DNA of 64,000 bases, taken from the NCBI GenBank assembly GCA_964640055.1, contig CAZXFH010000013.1:8300-72299 (forward strand), read 5' to 3'. The notes under the pieces were generated by a model that saw only the letters and a list, made by a program, of their open reading frames with translations, searched no databases and had not been told where the DNA came from. Of the stretch, positions 44,709 through 54,269 are shown piece by piece. Each line of letters begins with the position of its first letter. The stretch's first letter is position 1. The stretch is from CAZXFH01 sp964640055 (GTDB taxonomy: Bacteria > Fidelibacterota > UBA2242 > JAFGTP01). The position numbers and the translations under genes were made by a program.

Positions 44709-45093
44709 TTCTGCTCCTGTATTGACTATTGACGATGAATTGACTTGTCCGGCTGACCATTGTCAAGTCATGACAGACTCACTAGAGGTCAGAGCCGGCA
44801 TAATAAGAAATTTTTTAATTGATTGCAACCCCAAAAAGCGGCCCGCCTTTTTTCTTGCTAATATTTAAAAATCGCTGTCAGTTTATTTATGGAAATCCAA
44901 TTTTTCGTCTGATATTATCATTTCGAACCGTTTAAAGTCATCCTTGTAAACCAATATGACTAACCGAGTTCAATCAGATAAATTATGACGACCCTGATAA
45001 GCCTTAGCTATTGTTTTATTATCCTGGGGTCAATATATTTTCTTGGTAATGATACTTATTAGTCTTGCATTACTTTAAGCATCAAATTCTGAG
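44709..45093. other. Divergent intergenic region of DUF5916 and LuxR genes
   Basis: 385 bases, AT-rich on the regulator side. On the minus strand a TTGACA (44766-44761) could serve as -35 for the DUF5916 gene, although the -10 at 17 bases is weak. It is overlapped by the small inverted repeat TGTCA/TGACA (44761-44775), a possible regulator site. No gene or RNA was recognised. Confidence 0.4.
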
Positions 45094-47799
45094 ATGACTC
45101 AACAATCTTCCGGAAAAGAATCCAATGCTTCCTTAATTATTAAAACGAAATTGTTTCAACCCAAACCGCGTCCCACTTGGGTCATGCGCCGGGATTTGAT
45201 TGAACGACTTAATCATTTTGAGCAATATAAACTCACCCTGATCTCTGCGCCGGCCGGCTATGGGAAAACCGCCTTGCTCAGTAGCTGGGCAAATCAATAT
45301 AAAGGCCGCATTGTATGGTTAGCACTGGACACATCGGATAACGATCTGGTCCGCTTTTTTCAATATTTCATCACAGCATTGCAAAGTCTGGATCCCCAAA
45401 TTGGTAAAGCCACGTTCTCTTCATTTAATTTTCTGAAAATGCCTCGCTTCCCCCACGTCCTAACCACTTTGATCAATGATATCAGTCACTATCCTGACTC
45501 TTTTGCTTTTGTACTGGACGATTACCACAGTATTGAAAATAATAGAATTCACCAGGGGTTGGAATTCATTTTAGACTATTTACCCCGGAACGCCCATCTT
45601 ATCTTAGCCACCCGGTGTGATCCGCCCTTAGCTTTAGCCCGTTTACGGGCCGGCAATCAGCTGCATGAACTCCGGGCCCGTGACCTCGTGTTTACTGAAA
45701 CCGAAACTGCGGTTCTTTTTAATCAAAAGTTAAAATTAGAGCTCTCCGCAGAAGACCTTAAAGCACTTCAGCTCCGCACTGAGGGTTGGATTGCCGGATT
45801 GCAACTGGCTGCGCTTTCCCTAAAACAATATACTGATACCCATACGTTCATCACTGACTTTAAAGGTAACCACTACTATATCGCCGACTATTTACTGGAA
45901 GAGGTCCTGCGCCACCAACCGAAAAGTCTCCAGCAGTTCCTGAAACAGACTGCTATTCTTGAGCGTCTGAATGGTTCATTATGTGATGGGGTTACCGGAC
46001 GCACAGATAGTCAAGATTTGTTAATCCAACTGGAAAAAGCAGACATGTTTCTCTTTGCCCTGGATACGGAATTCAATTGGTTTCGTTACCATCAATTATT
46101 TGCTGATCTTCTGCGACATAGATTGCACCGCGATTCAAAACAGGATATTGCCGGCTTGCATCGCAAAGCCAGTCAGTGGTATGAGGATCAAAATCTGATG
46201 CATGCAGCGATCCATCATCGCCTGCAAGCCCATGACTACGACTATGCGGTTGGTCTGATCATACAGAATATCGAATCCATGATGATGCAAAGTGAAACCA
46301 CGACCCTTAAAAATTGGTGTGATGCCCTGCCGCGTGATTTGTTGAGCAACTATCCTCGTCTCAGTGTTTACTATGCCATGGCTTTGGTCCTAAACGGATC
46401 TCCCTTACAAGCGGCTCAAGCTTACATTCAAAATGCCGAGAAAAAAGATTTAAAACAAGCCGCTAGCGGCGAAATCCATGCTTTCAAAGCCTTGATCGCG
46501 GCTTATCAAAACGAACATCAGCAATGTAAAGCGCTGGCTCAAAAAGCCTTACAACTGCTACCACAGAATAACCTGTTTTTACGCAGTTTTATCAATGGCT
46601 TCCTGGGACTGGACTATCTCTATAGCGGTGATTTTAAAAGGGCTTGGGCTACTTTCACTGAAGCGGCCAATATCGGTCGCCAAGTGGGTAATTACACTAT
46701 CATGGTTTTGGCAAAATCCCACTTGGCTGACATTTTATTAATCCGGGGGAAATTAACCCAAGCACAAAACGTTTATCAGGAAACCCTCCACTATTTAACA
46801 GACCGGTTGGGACCTGATATACCCATCGCAGGCATTGCCTATATTGGTTTGGGAAATTTATCAATTGAATGGTATCAACTGGAAAAAGCCACTCAATATC
46901 TGCAGAAAGGGATTCAACTGGTTGAAAAATGGGGTAAGATCGGAGCCCTGAACGGATATATCGGGCTGGCCAGAATCGCCCGTTTAAAAAAGGAATTCAA
47001 ACAAGCCCACCATTTTCTGAAAGAAGCTCAAAAACTGGCCAAGGCCTTTGATGCCATGCAAATCGATGATTTGATCGTTGACTTGTACCAAGCCCAGCTG
47101 CAAATCAATTCAGCAGAATACCCGGCTGTTGAAAGCTGGATAAAGCAACGCCAATTAAGTTCAGCTGAGCTAGATCAGCTGTTAAGTAATAGGGAAAAAT
47201 CACATAATATCATCCGGATTATGGAATATATCATCTTTATCCGGTATACCCTGGCACAACGCGACTTCACGCCGGCCAGCGAAATGATCGCGATCTTGCT
47301 TGACTTCTGTACTCAACAGGAGTGGTCTTATTTTGAAATAGAATTACTGCTTTTAAAAAGTCTGCTCCATTATCATGAAGACGAACAGCGAAAAGCCCTG
47401 GAAAACCTGAAAACCGCCCTGACGAAAGCCCAAAAAGAGAATCATATCGCTCCCTTCATTGAGATGGATCACCCGATTCACGCCATGCTGAGCCAAACCA
47501 ATCAAAAATTGATCCGGAACGGGAACGACACTAATATTTCCCATCAATACTTAGAAAAAATACTCAGCCATATATCTTCTGTTCCCGATGAGCAAAATTC
47601 CCGGGAAGCGCCCCTTACAGAACGGGAAATTGAAGTATTAGGCTTGATTGCATCCGGATTATCCAACCAGGCGATTGCCGAACGGTTATATATTTCCCTG
47701 AATACCGTCCGGACTCACACCAAAAATATATATCGCAAATTAGAGGTCAATAACCGTACCCAGGCTGTCAATGAAGCCCGGCAAGCGCATTTGATCTAG
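45094..47799 (+). CDS. MalT-like LuxR-family ATP-dependent transcriptional activator
   Basis: 901 residues, the size of the LAL/MalT class. The N-terminal NTPase carries Walker A A-P-A-G-Y-G-K-T (52-59) and a Walker B-like F-V-L-D-D-Y-H (about 140-146). The helical middle section (about 350-800) has TPR-like repeats that sense the inducer. The C-terminus has a LuxR helix-turn-helix (L-T-E-R-E-I-E-V-L-G-L-I-A-S-G-L, T-V-R-T-H-T-K-N-I-Y). In MalT, ATP and a sugar promote oligomerisation on DNA. Its place between DUF5916 genes and a peptidase suggests it activates one or more of them; whether it also controls the glycan locus is unknown. Confidence 0.93.
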   Translation: MTQQSSGKESNASLIIKTKLFQPKPRPTWVMRRDLIERLNHFEQYKLTLISAPAGYGKTALLSSWANQYKGRIVWLALDTSDNDLVRFFQYFITALQSLDPQIGKATFSSFNFLKMPRFPHVLTTLINDISHYPDSFAFVLDDYHSIENNRIHQGLEFILDYLPRNAHLILATRCDPPLALARLRAGNQLHELRARDLVFTETETAVLFNQKLKLELSAEDLKALQLRTEGWIAGLQLAALSLKQYTDTHTFITDFKGNHYYIADYLLEEVLRHQPKSLQQFLKQTAILERLNGSLCDGVTGRTDSQDLLIQLEKADMFLFALDTEFNWFRYHQLFADLLRHRLHRDSKQDIAGLHRKASQWYEDQNLMHAAIHHRLQAHDYDYAVGLIIQNIESMMMQSETTTLKNWCDALPRDLLSNYPRLSVYYAMALVLNGSPLQAAQAYIQNAEKKDLKQAASGEIHAFKALIAAYQNEHQQCKALAQKALQLLPQNNLFLRSFINGFLGLDYLYSGDFKRAWATFTEAANIGRQVGNYTIMVLAKSHLADILLIRGKLTQAQNVYQETLHYLTDRLGPDIPIAGIAYIGLGNLSIEWYQLEKATQYLQKGIQLVEKWGKIGALNGYIGLARIARLKKEFKQAHHFLKEAQKLAKAFDAMQIDDLIVDLYQAQLQINSAEYPAVESWIKQRQLSSAELDQLLSNREKSHNIIRIMEYIIFIRYTLAQRDFTPASEMIAILLDFCTQQEWSYFEIELLLLKSLLHYHEDEQRKALENLKTALTKAQKENHIAPFIEMDHPIHAMLSQTNQKLIRNGNDTNISHQYLEKILSHISSVPDEQNSREAPLTEREIEVLGLIASGLSNQAIAERLYISLNTVRTHTKNIYRKLEVNNRTQAVNEARQAHLI

Positions 47800-47817
47800 A
47801 AGACCGATATTGAAAAT

Positions 47818-49212
47818 TTACTTTAGGAACACAAGACGGGTCTGGTCTTCTTTGGATCCGACCCTAAGAATGGCAAAGTAAATTCCCGCACTAACGGTTT
47901 CAGCATTCTGGTCAGTCCCGTCCCAAATGATATGATATCCGCCCGCAGCAAGTTCTGTATTCAACAATTGGCTCACCATCTCACCACGAATATTAAATAT
48001 CGTAAGTTGCACTTTTTCCCGTGCGGGGACTTGAAAAGCAAGCGTGGTACGGCCATTAAAGGGATTGGGATAGTTCCGCAACAGCTCATGATTCCCAGGA
48101 ACCGAAGCAACAGAATTTTCTTCAGGTGAAAGGCGGGTAACCATGCTGCTGTCCCGCAGATAAAAGGTATAGCCAATCCCGCCTTTATCAAACCAGCTAT
48201 GCGAAAGATCGCTTTTATTAAAAATATAACCATAACCATTGCTTTTGGCCGGATCATGGACGATCGGATACCCCCCATCCGTAAAACCAGCCAGCATCAT
48301 CAAATGTCCGGAATAGAGCGGCGGCCCCACGGACATGGCTATCCGCCCGCCACTGGCTAGTGTCTGGTGCGCCTGGCTCCAGCTGCGATAACGGGTAACT
48401 GCTCCATCCAACCCATACTCCGCCGCATTTTGCACCACCCGCGGCCAAACGCCAAAAAATCCATAATGAGGATCCCGGGTATCCCGCGCAAATTCAACCG
48501 CATCCACTTCGATGCCATAGCTTAACAAAATCATCGCGACTGAGGTCGGTGAGCAAATACTACCCCCAATGTTGGGATCCAGGGCATACTGATACAAAAA
48601 AGTGGTCGGAATCAAGATCTCTTCTGGCTTATCATTCAGGATGGCAGTATAATCCATCTGTTCCGTTGTGCGGGTATCACTCACAAAAAAGCTCAGTTTA
48701 TGTAAACGGGGACTGGCATGATCCAAAGCATATCGCTTCATAACTACTTTGAATTGCCAGCGGCTCTGGTAAGTGTATAATTTGACATAGTCATAATCAA
48801 TAAATCCGCCACTGTAACCCGTGCTCCCGTAGTTATTCCAGATATGCTCTTCCCAGAATCCCACGGTTAACCAGGGCGACCAACTATCACCTGCCGGAAA
48901 TCGCATTTGTATTTTAAATGCGGAATAATCATTGGTTACCTGACCATTCCAGGAAGGCAGTCCCCGATTAAAGGGACTGGCCGACGCCTGCTCCCGGAGA
49001 ATGATATAACCGCTCATGGAACTGTCCGTTAATACGAGACTCAGACTATCATTTGCAATGACAATATTGTTGACCTCGACAGCATCTTTTAACAGAGAAT
49101 CAGCACCCTGCAGGATATAATGCTGATCCGGATAGGGATCGGCGATCAAGATGGAAGAAAAAACGAGACCAATTAAGAATGACCAATAAAATTTCATCTG
49201 TACTGATTTCAT
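47818..49212 (-). CDS. Exported C39-like cysteine peptidase with sorting domain
   Basis: After a signal peptide (about 1-24), a beta-rich N-terminal domain (30-190) precedes a C39-like papain-fold domain. Catalytic candidates are C220 (G-G-S-I-C-S-P-T-S-V-A-M), H303 (S-G-H-L-M-M-L-A-G-F) and D320 (P-I-V-H-D-P). The C-terminus (about 375-464) is a sorting domain (L-L-R-N-Y-P-N-P-F-N, ending T-R-L-V-F-L-K). Unlike the C39 domains of bacteriocin exporters it is not attached to an ABC transporter, so it is likely a secreted protease or amidase. It converges on the LuxR gene with 18 bases between stops. Confidence 0.88.
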   Translation of the reverse strand: MKSVQMKFYWSFLIGLVFSSILIADPYPDQHYILQGADSLLKDAVEVNNIVIANDSLSLVLTDSSMSGYIILREQASASPFNRGLPSWNGQVTNDYSAFKIQMRFPAGDSWSPWLTVGFWEEHIWNNYGSTGYSGGFIDYDYVKLYTYQSRWQFKVVMKRYALDHASPRLHKLSFFVSDTRTTEQMDYTAILNDKPEEILIPTTFLYQYALDPNIGGSICSPTSVAMILLSYGIEVDAVEFARDTRDPHYGFFGVWPRVVQNAAEYGLDGAVTRYRSWSQAHQTLASGGRIAMSVGPPLYSGHLMMLAGFTDGGYPIVHDPAKSNGYGYIFNKSDLSHSWFDKGGIGYTFYLRDSSMVTRLSPEENSVASVPGNHELLRNYPNPFNGRTTLAFQVPAREKVQLTIFNIRGEMVSQLLNTELAAGGYHIIWDGTDQNAETVSAGIYFAILRVGSKEDQTRLVFLK

Positions 49213-49275
49213 TCGGACCTATATATTATATGCATAGAATATAAACACTTTTAAAAATACCTGGTAAGATAGGTT

Positions 49276-49314
49276 AAAAAAACACTTGAGTCAAGTCCTT
49301 GATCAGACTCAAGT
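49276..49314 (-). terminator. Rho-independent terminator of small membrane protein gene
   Basis: On the minus strand a perfect 9-bp stem (ACTTGAGTC/GACTCAAGT, 13-base loop) is followed by GTTTTTTT, 32 bases past the stop codon at 49346. Confidence 0.85.
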
Positions 49315-49345
49315 CAACTTACCAGAATTTATTTTAAGCTGAATT

Positions 49346-49654
49346 TTATTTAATTGCGGTAAGGATCAGAACGACAAGACCCATAAACAGGAGGGTGCCG
49401 CCTAACCAAGCCAATATTTTACGATTCTTGCTTTCACGGGCCGTTAAAGGCCGCAGCCTATTATTGTATTTCTTCTCTAAACGGGCACCAACAGAAACTC
49501 CAATGGATGTACCCAAAACCGGACCAAAAATGATCAATAATTTCATGTTCCCAAAGAGTAATCCCAACAGAAAGGCCAGGAACATTCCAAACGGAAAGCC
49601 ATATATTATTCCCATTTCCTCATAATATCCGCGCGGGAATTTTTCGTCTTGCAT
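49346..49654 (-). CDS. Small membrane protein of unknown function
   Basis: 102 residues with three hydrophobic segments (about 15-35, 37-55 and 80-100) and a basic loop (L-E-K-K-Y-N-N-R-L-R) in between. The ATG follows a good AGGAGGATCAC ribosome binding site and the gene ends at a clear terminator, so it is a real gene. I recognise no family. Glycine-rich helices (G-P-V-L-G-T-S-I-G-V-S-V-G-A) could pack in the membrane. Confidence 0.75.
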   Translation of the reverse strand: MQDEKFPRGYYEEMGIIYGFPFGMFLAFLLGLLFGNMKLLIIFGPVLGTSIGVSVGARLEKKYNNRLRPLTARESKNRKILAWLGGTLLFMGLVVLILTAIK

Positions 49655-49762
49655 GTGATCCTCCTGTAAACAACAATATTTTTAAAAGATCCTTACAACA
49701 TAGTGCTTAGACCAATCTGGATAACATATCAACCCTAATTTTAAAATCAGATTGAGAGATAA

Positions 49763-52429
49763 TCATAAGCTCAAACTGTGACTGACTTTGACCATAAAGA
49801 CATTATCTGAGGGTCCTCTGAAGAGGGTATCCATATTATCCCGAAACTGAAAGGGCTTAAAACATTCAAAATTTGTAAAGCCCTGCGACCAGACCAGATA
49901 AAATACCGAACCGGTGAGATATTCCCAGCGCAGGACCAGATTGGAACGGAACTGTTTATAATTAAAATCCGCCTGGCCACTGAACTGATAATCTGTTTGA
50001 CCATCATTATTAATGTCAACCATGTATTCCTGACTATCATGATTATAATGCATGCGGCCCTGCATCTCTTCAAAGCGTTTATCAATATCAACCGCCCGGG
50101 CATTATCCACACGTTTATAGTTGAAATACTCTCCCGCCGTGATAAAGGGTTGCGCATAATATTGAATGGTAAGGTTATTGGTCAGGGTAAAATCAGCCCG
50201 CAACGTTAATGTCAGTGTTTTTTGATCCATATCCGACCAGAAGTATTGCATTTCACCGTTGTGATCCTCAGTTTTCCCGATCCACGACCAGGTATCTTTT
50301 AACTGATTGAACCCCACTTCGGCCATTAACTGCAGATTCTGTTTCGGCCGCCAGGTAATACCTGGTTCAAGTTCCCAGCTGATGACATGATCATCATTTT
50401 CAAAATAGTATCCAAAGACCTGGGAACTGAGGTCTTTGCGTTGGTCGGTATTGCCGTAAGCCCAGAAATTCCATCCTTTAGGGGTATACAAGGCCGGTCC
50501 TCCACGATTCTGACGGGGTGACAGGCCGCCCATATTGCGATTGAAACCATAACCCAGGCGCCAGTTATTCTGGAAAGTGAAATGCATGTTGATATTACCC
50601 CCTAATTCCTTGCGCATGCCACTGAAATCATAGTTGCTCCACTGATTCAAGTTGATCCGGTATTCCCGCACGATCCAGTTGGATTCCCATTGATAATATT
50701 GCAGCCAGGAAAATTGCGAAATATTATCTACACTGCGCATATAGCCCATATCATTGACCTCAAAGCCTGGACTATAGCCGGTAATTCCAACCGCTCCACG
50801 AATGTGGCCCGTATTTTTGGTAAAAATGCCCTTAAAGGCATAGCCACTGAGACTACGCAACTGCGGGTTATATTCCAGATGATCAGCATCGGGACGCTGA
50901 TAATAACGGGCGGAACTGAGTTGGGTACTCTGGATTGCGGTGGTGTCACCCTGGACATTACTGACTGCCAGGGCTGCCAAAAATCCGTATTTACGATTAA
51001 AAAACTCGTAATCGAGATCGATTCCACCAGTATAGGCGGCGCGATGTAAATAATCAATCCCGGTATGATCCAGTCTGCGGTTTACCGCTGTGAAAATGCC
51101 GCCCACAGTGGTCTGCCCTTCATTAAAATCCTGCTGCACCCGACTTAAGAAATAATTAGACAGGGGTTCTATCACACTATTCTCCCGGGAGCCATCCTGA
51201 TAGTAGATTGTGCTCTGTTCCTCGGAGGTCAGCGCCTCCATAACGCCGATGGACATCCCCTCGTCAGTTTTGCCGGTTAGTTTAGCGGCGCCCAGGATAT
51301 TGGTGACATCCGGACTTTCAACTGTTACCACATCCTTATTAATATCTGTTTGAGCAAATCCTTGTGGCGCCCGCCCAATCCGACGGGAATAGAACAAACT
51401 GTTATTGGCCATACCACCGTCACCAAAACCCAGCGGAAAATTAAAGATATTACCACCTTCTTTAAAAAAGGGCCGTTTCTCTGGAAAATAGGTTTCGTAA
51501 TTACTCAGATTATAATCCGCCGGATCGGCTTCCACCTGACCAAAATCAGGATTAAGGGTTGCATTGAGCGTGATTCCATTGGAACCCGAATACCGAAAAT
51601 CACCTCCCAGATTATAAAGAAAATCATAATTTTCAGCATGAACTTCAGTTACTAAATTATCAGATACCTTCGCTTTACTGGCAAAATAGGGTGAGAAATA
51701 AAGCGGTTGGCTGGCGCGGACATTCTGTAGTCCTTCCAGATTTCCGTAGTTTGATACAAACCCTTCCTCGGACTGGGACCAATAACTCCAAACTGACAAC
51801 TCATTATTTATACGGGGCAGTTCGCGGTAAACCTGGAAGCCCCAGTTCATATCTGCCGCCGATGAAAAGCGTAATTCACTAAAAGGAATACGCCATTCGG
51901 CAGACCAGCCCTGGTCATTAATATGGGCATCACCATCCCAGAGCGCATCCCAATCCCAATCCACATTTTCATCATCAAAGCGCCGGATGTCATGTTTGAC
52001 ACCAGCGGCATTAATCCCGAATTCAAAAGCAGTGCGGTTATCATTATAACTGTCAATCGAAACATACAGCCAATCCGATTCAGTGTAATTATCGCGCCGC
52101 GATAAAATGGCAATTATCTTATCCGGTTCCGGATCATGCGCCCGCGCCGCAACATAAAGATAGGTTTCGTCATAAAGGACACAGAACTCCGTATTATAGG
52201 TTTCCGGCTGTCCGTCATCAGGATTGCGCTGATAGAAACCGCCCTGCCAATCACCAAACTGCCAGGCGACTTCATCCGGAACACCATCGATTGTTATTTT
52301 CTTATCAATATATTTGGCCTGGACTTTACGAAACTTGGCTGCTGTTGCGGGCTCCTCTCTGACCGATAAAGCACTAATCACCATCAACGGCAGCATTATG
52401 AATGCCAATACAGCTGTCTGTTTTAACAT
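49763..52429 (-). CDS. DUF5916/CBM9-like outer-membrane protein, paralogue
   Basis: 888 residues from the ATG at 52429, which GGAGG precedes by 7 bases and which opens directly into a signal peptide (M-L-K-Q-T-A-V-L-A-F). A longer frame from 52459 lacks this. As in the 42141-44708 protein, a CBM9/DOMON-like domain (about 35-210, W-R-I-P-F-S-E-L-R-F) is followed by N-P-D-F-G-Q-V-E-A-D-P and F-F-K-E-G-G-N-I-F and a long barrel ending K-V-S-H-S-L-S-L. The two proteins share layout and motifs, but flanking and loop sequences are strongly diverged. Likely outer-membrane; ligand unknown. Confidence 0.88.
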   Translation of the reverse strand: MLKQTAVLAFIMLPLMVISALSVREEPATAAKFRKVQAKYIDKKITIDGVPDEVAWQFGDWQGGFYQRNPDDGQPETYNTEFCVLYDETYLYVAARAHDPEPDKIIAILSRRDNYTESDWLYVSIDSYNDNRTAFEFGINAAGVKHDIRRFDDENVDWDWDALWDGDAHINDQGWSAEWRIPFSELRFSSAADMNWGFQVYRELPRINNELSVWSYWSQSEEGFVSNYGNLEGLQNVRASQPLYFSPYFASKAKVSDNLVTEVHAENYDFLYNLGGDFRYSGSNGITLNATLNPDFGQVEADPADYNLSNYETYFPEKRPFFKEGGNIFNFPLGFGDGGMANNSLFYSRRIGRAPQGFAQTDINKDVVTVESPDVTNILGAAKLTGKTDEGMSIGVMEALTSEEQSTIYYQDGSRENSVIEPLSNYFLSRVQQDFNEGQTTVGGIFTAVNRRLDHTGIDYLHRAAYTGGIDLDYEFFNRKYGFLAALAVSNVQGDTTAIQSTQLSSARYYQRPDADHLEYNPQLRSLSGYAFKGIFTKNTGHIRGAVGITGYSPGFEVNDMGYMRSVDNISQFSWLQYYQWESNWIVREYRINLNQWSNYDFSGMRKELGGNINMHFTFQNNWRLGYGFNRNMGGLSPRQNRGGPALYTPKGWNFWAYGNTDQRKDLSSQVFGYYFENDDHVISWELEPGITWRPKQNLQLMAEVGFNQLKDTWSWIGKTEDHNGEMQYFWSDMDQKTLTLTLRADFTLTNNLTIQYYAQPFITAGEYFNYKRVDNARAVDIDKRFEEMQGRMHYNHDSQEYMVDINNDGQTDYQFSGQADFNYKQFRSNLVLRWEYLTGSVFYLVWSQGFTNFECFKPFQFRDNMDTLFRGPSDNVFMVKVSHSLSL

Positions 52430-52563
52430 TATTGATCCTCCCATGAAATAAATCGCCACATCTTTTATATGACTTGGACAAAGCCTAAAAAGTTGCCTTT
52501 GAGAAAAAATTGTGGTCGATTAGAAAGAGGACTCTATTTTAATATTGCCGTGGCTTTCGAAAG

Positions 52564-53427
52564 TTATTTGGAAACCTGCAATTCAATCTGCTTTTGCATT
52601 TGCGACAGCAATTCCATTGGTTCGGGATAGTCTTCTGCCAATTTTTTTAAATAAGTACCAATACGGTCAATATTTTGCCGATCGATATGACGCGCTAAAT
52701 GGCGCAAACCACCTTTGGCATAACGGGTATAAAGGAACAAGTATTTTACAACCGCGATGAAATAGGCCTGCTGATAGATGTTCCAGACCATAGAGCCGGC
52801 AATTGAACCGACCAGCAGAAATGAAAAGACGGCATTTTTATAATCACCCGCATATAACTGTCCACTGCCCGGAAATACAGTGGACATGATCAAAGCCAAT
52901 TTTTTGGACTTCTGAGGCACGGAATCAACCGCTGCAAGGCCCTGTATTAAACCTGCTTTATGCTCCATCTCCAGGGTATCCAGAATCTTCAGACCTGCCT
53001 GCCATTGGGCTTCGTAAAAATAGGACCAGGCCTTAATATAGTCCAATTCTGATCGCGCTATTATCGGACTCTGCTGTGCTAAATAGTCAAGGGTATTCCG
53101 CAAGGCCTCGTAATCATAATGATCCCAGTGAATTTTAGCTAAGAGAAGTAAACATTTGACATCAGCAGTCGATTGTTCCGGATTACCGAGAGCTTCCAGG
53201 AGTGGCGCTTCCGCAGCAGTGGTTTTACCTCCGGAATAGTAGGCCGACCCGATTTTATATAAAATTTTATCAGCGCTGGAATATTCTTTTAGAAACAGTT
53301 GCCGTTTGTATTCGGTGATCGCTTCGAAATAATGACCTTGAGAGGCATAGTAATCACCCAGGGTTTGGGTTAAAAGCAGCGTCGGGATAGTAACTATCGC
53401 TAATAATATTATGCGTCGGATATCCAT
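52564..53427 (-). CDS. TPR-like membrane protein with PGSGQ hairpin (DUF5683-like)
   Basis: 287 residues from the ATG at 53427, which begins the leader M-D-I-R-R-I-I-L-L-A-I-V; the longer frame would extend deep into the upstream gene. Residues ~25-150 contain TPR-like helices (D-Y-Y-A-S-Q-G-H-Y-F-E-A-I-T-E-Y). Then T-V-F-P-G-S-G-Q-L-Y-A-G-D-Y-K-N-A (about 200-216) starts a double-membrane-helix domain similar to DUF5683 proteins. It overlaps the previous gene by 19 bases. It is a structural paralogue of the 53409-54269 protein, and both accompany a YidD homologue, suggesting an envelope-assembly role. Confidence 0.78.
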   Translation of the reverse strand: MDIRRIILLAIVTIPTLLLTQTLGDYYASQGHYFEAITEYKRQLFLKEYSSADKILYKIGSAYYSGGKTTAAEAPLLEALGNPEQSTADVKCLLLLAKIHWDHYDYEALRNTLDYLAQQSPIIARSELDYIKAWSYFYEAQWQAGLKILDTLEMEHKAGLIQGLAAVDSVPQKSKKLALIMSTVFPGSGQLYAGDYKNAVFSFLLVGSIAGSMVWNIYQQAYFIAVVKYLFLYTRYAKGGLRHLARHIDRQNIDRIGTYLKKLAEDYPEPMELLSQMQKQIELQVSK

Positions 53428-54269
53428 ATGTGCCAATAGGGATTTTTTTTCAGGGGATTCAATTGATCCACTTTCTGCCACCACTCCTGCTTCTGCTGCT
53501 GATTAAATAATGTAGTACCGATATAACTACCGTAAATCGACCCCAAATAAAAAGAGAGGGTGATTCCTGAGGTGATCACACCCGTGATATTCAAATCACG
53601 CTGAAAAGCCTTGTAGGATACAAAGGCGGCCAAACCAGTCATCCCCAGGGCAAACAGAGCGTCTCCCCGGCGCTGCAAATACCATTTTCCCGCTCCGGGT
53701 AATATAACCGACAATGCCCCCGCCACCAGCGGGGACTTTTCCTTTAACCTGGCCCTTTCTCTTTCCAGGGATAGATAGCGTTGGCGCAAAGAATCATTAT
53801 CAACCTTTTCAAAAAATGGCGCTCCTATGTGACTGTCGTCCAGATGCACCGTGGCCAGATAATAAAAATAGAATTCCTGGTCATCATGAAAATCCAGAGC
53901 TCGCAGTTGTGACCATGCGTTTAACTGCATTAAATTGTAGCATAATGCCAGATGGGCCGGATGATATAATTGACTGGCTGAATCCGCGGCTAACTTACGG
54001 AAACTCTTGACTGCGAAATCATAGCGGTCGCGCAGCTGATGACATAGGCCAACCTTAAAAAGGACTGAATCCGATGGATTTTGGGTATAATACAAATACC
54101 GCTCCAGCTCCATGGCCGCTCGTAAATAATCACCCTGGGCAAATAGATGCTCGCCAAAGGCTCTGATTTCGGCAACATTTATTTGTTCGGATGGTTGACC
54201 CTTTAATGTTGCATCCTTACATATAACAACAACAAAAAAAAGAGCCAGAACGAATATATGTCGTTTCAT
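53409..54269 (-). CDS. TPR-like exported protein with PGAGK/PGSGQ-type hairpin
   Basis: 286 residues with a signal peptide (1-24), TPR-like helices (F-A-Q-G-D-Y-L-R-A-A-M-E-L-E-R-Y, about 42-58) and V-I-L-P-G-A-G-K-W-Y-L-Q-R-R-G-D-A-L (about 190-206) followed by two membrane helices. The last motif parallels P-G-S-G-Q-L-Y-A-G-D in the next protein. The ATG overlaps the YidD stop by 4 bases, so translation is coupled. Function not known. Confidence 0.78.
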   Translation of the reverse strand: MKRHIFVLALFFVVVICKDATLKGQPSEQINVAEIRAFGEHLFAQGDYLRAAMELERYLYYTQNPSDSVLFKVGLCHQLRDRYDFAVKSFRKLAADSASQLYHPAHLALCYNLMQLNAWSQLRALDFHDDQEFYFYYLATVHLDDSHIGAPFFEKVDNDSLRQRYLSLERERARLKEKSPLVAGALSVILPGAGKWYLQRRGDALFALGMTGLAAFVSYKAFQRDLNITGVITSGITLSFYLGSIYGSYIGTTLFNQQQKQEWWQKVDQLNPLKKNPYWHIWISDA

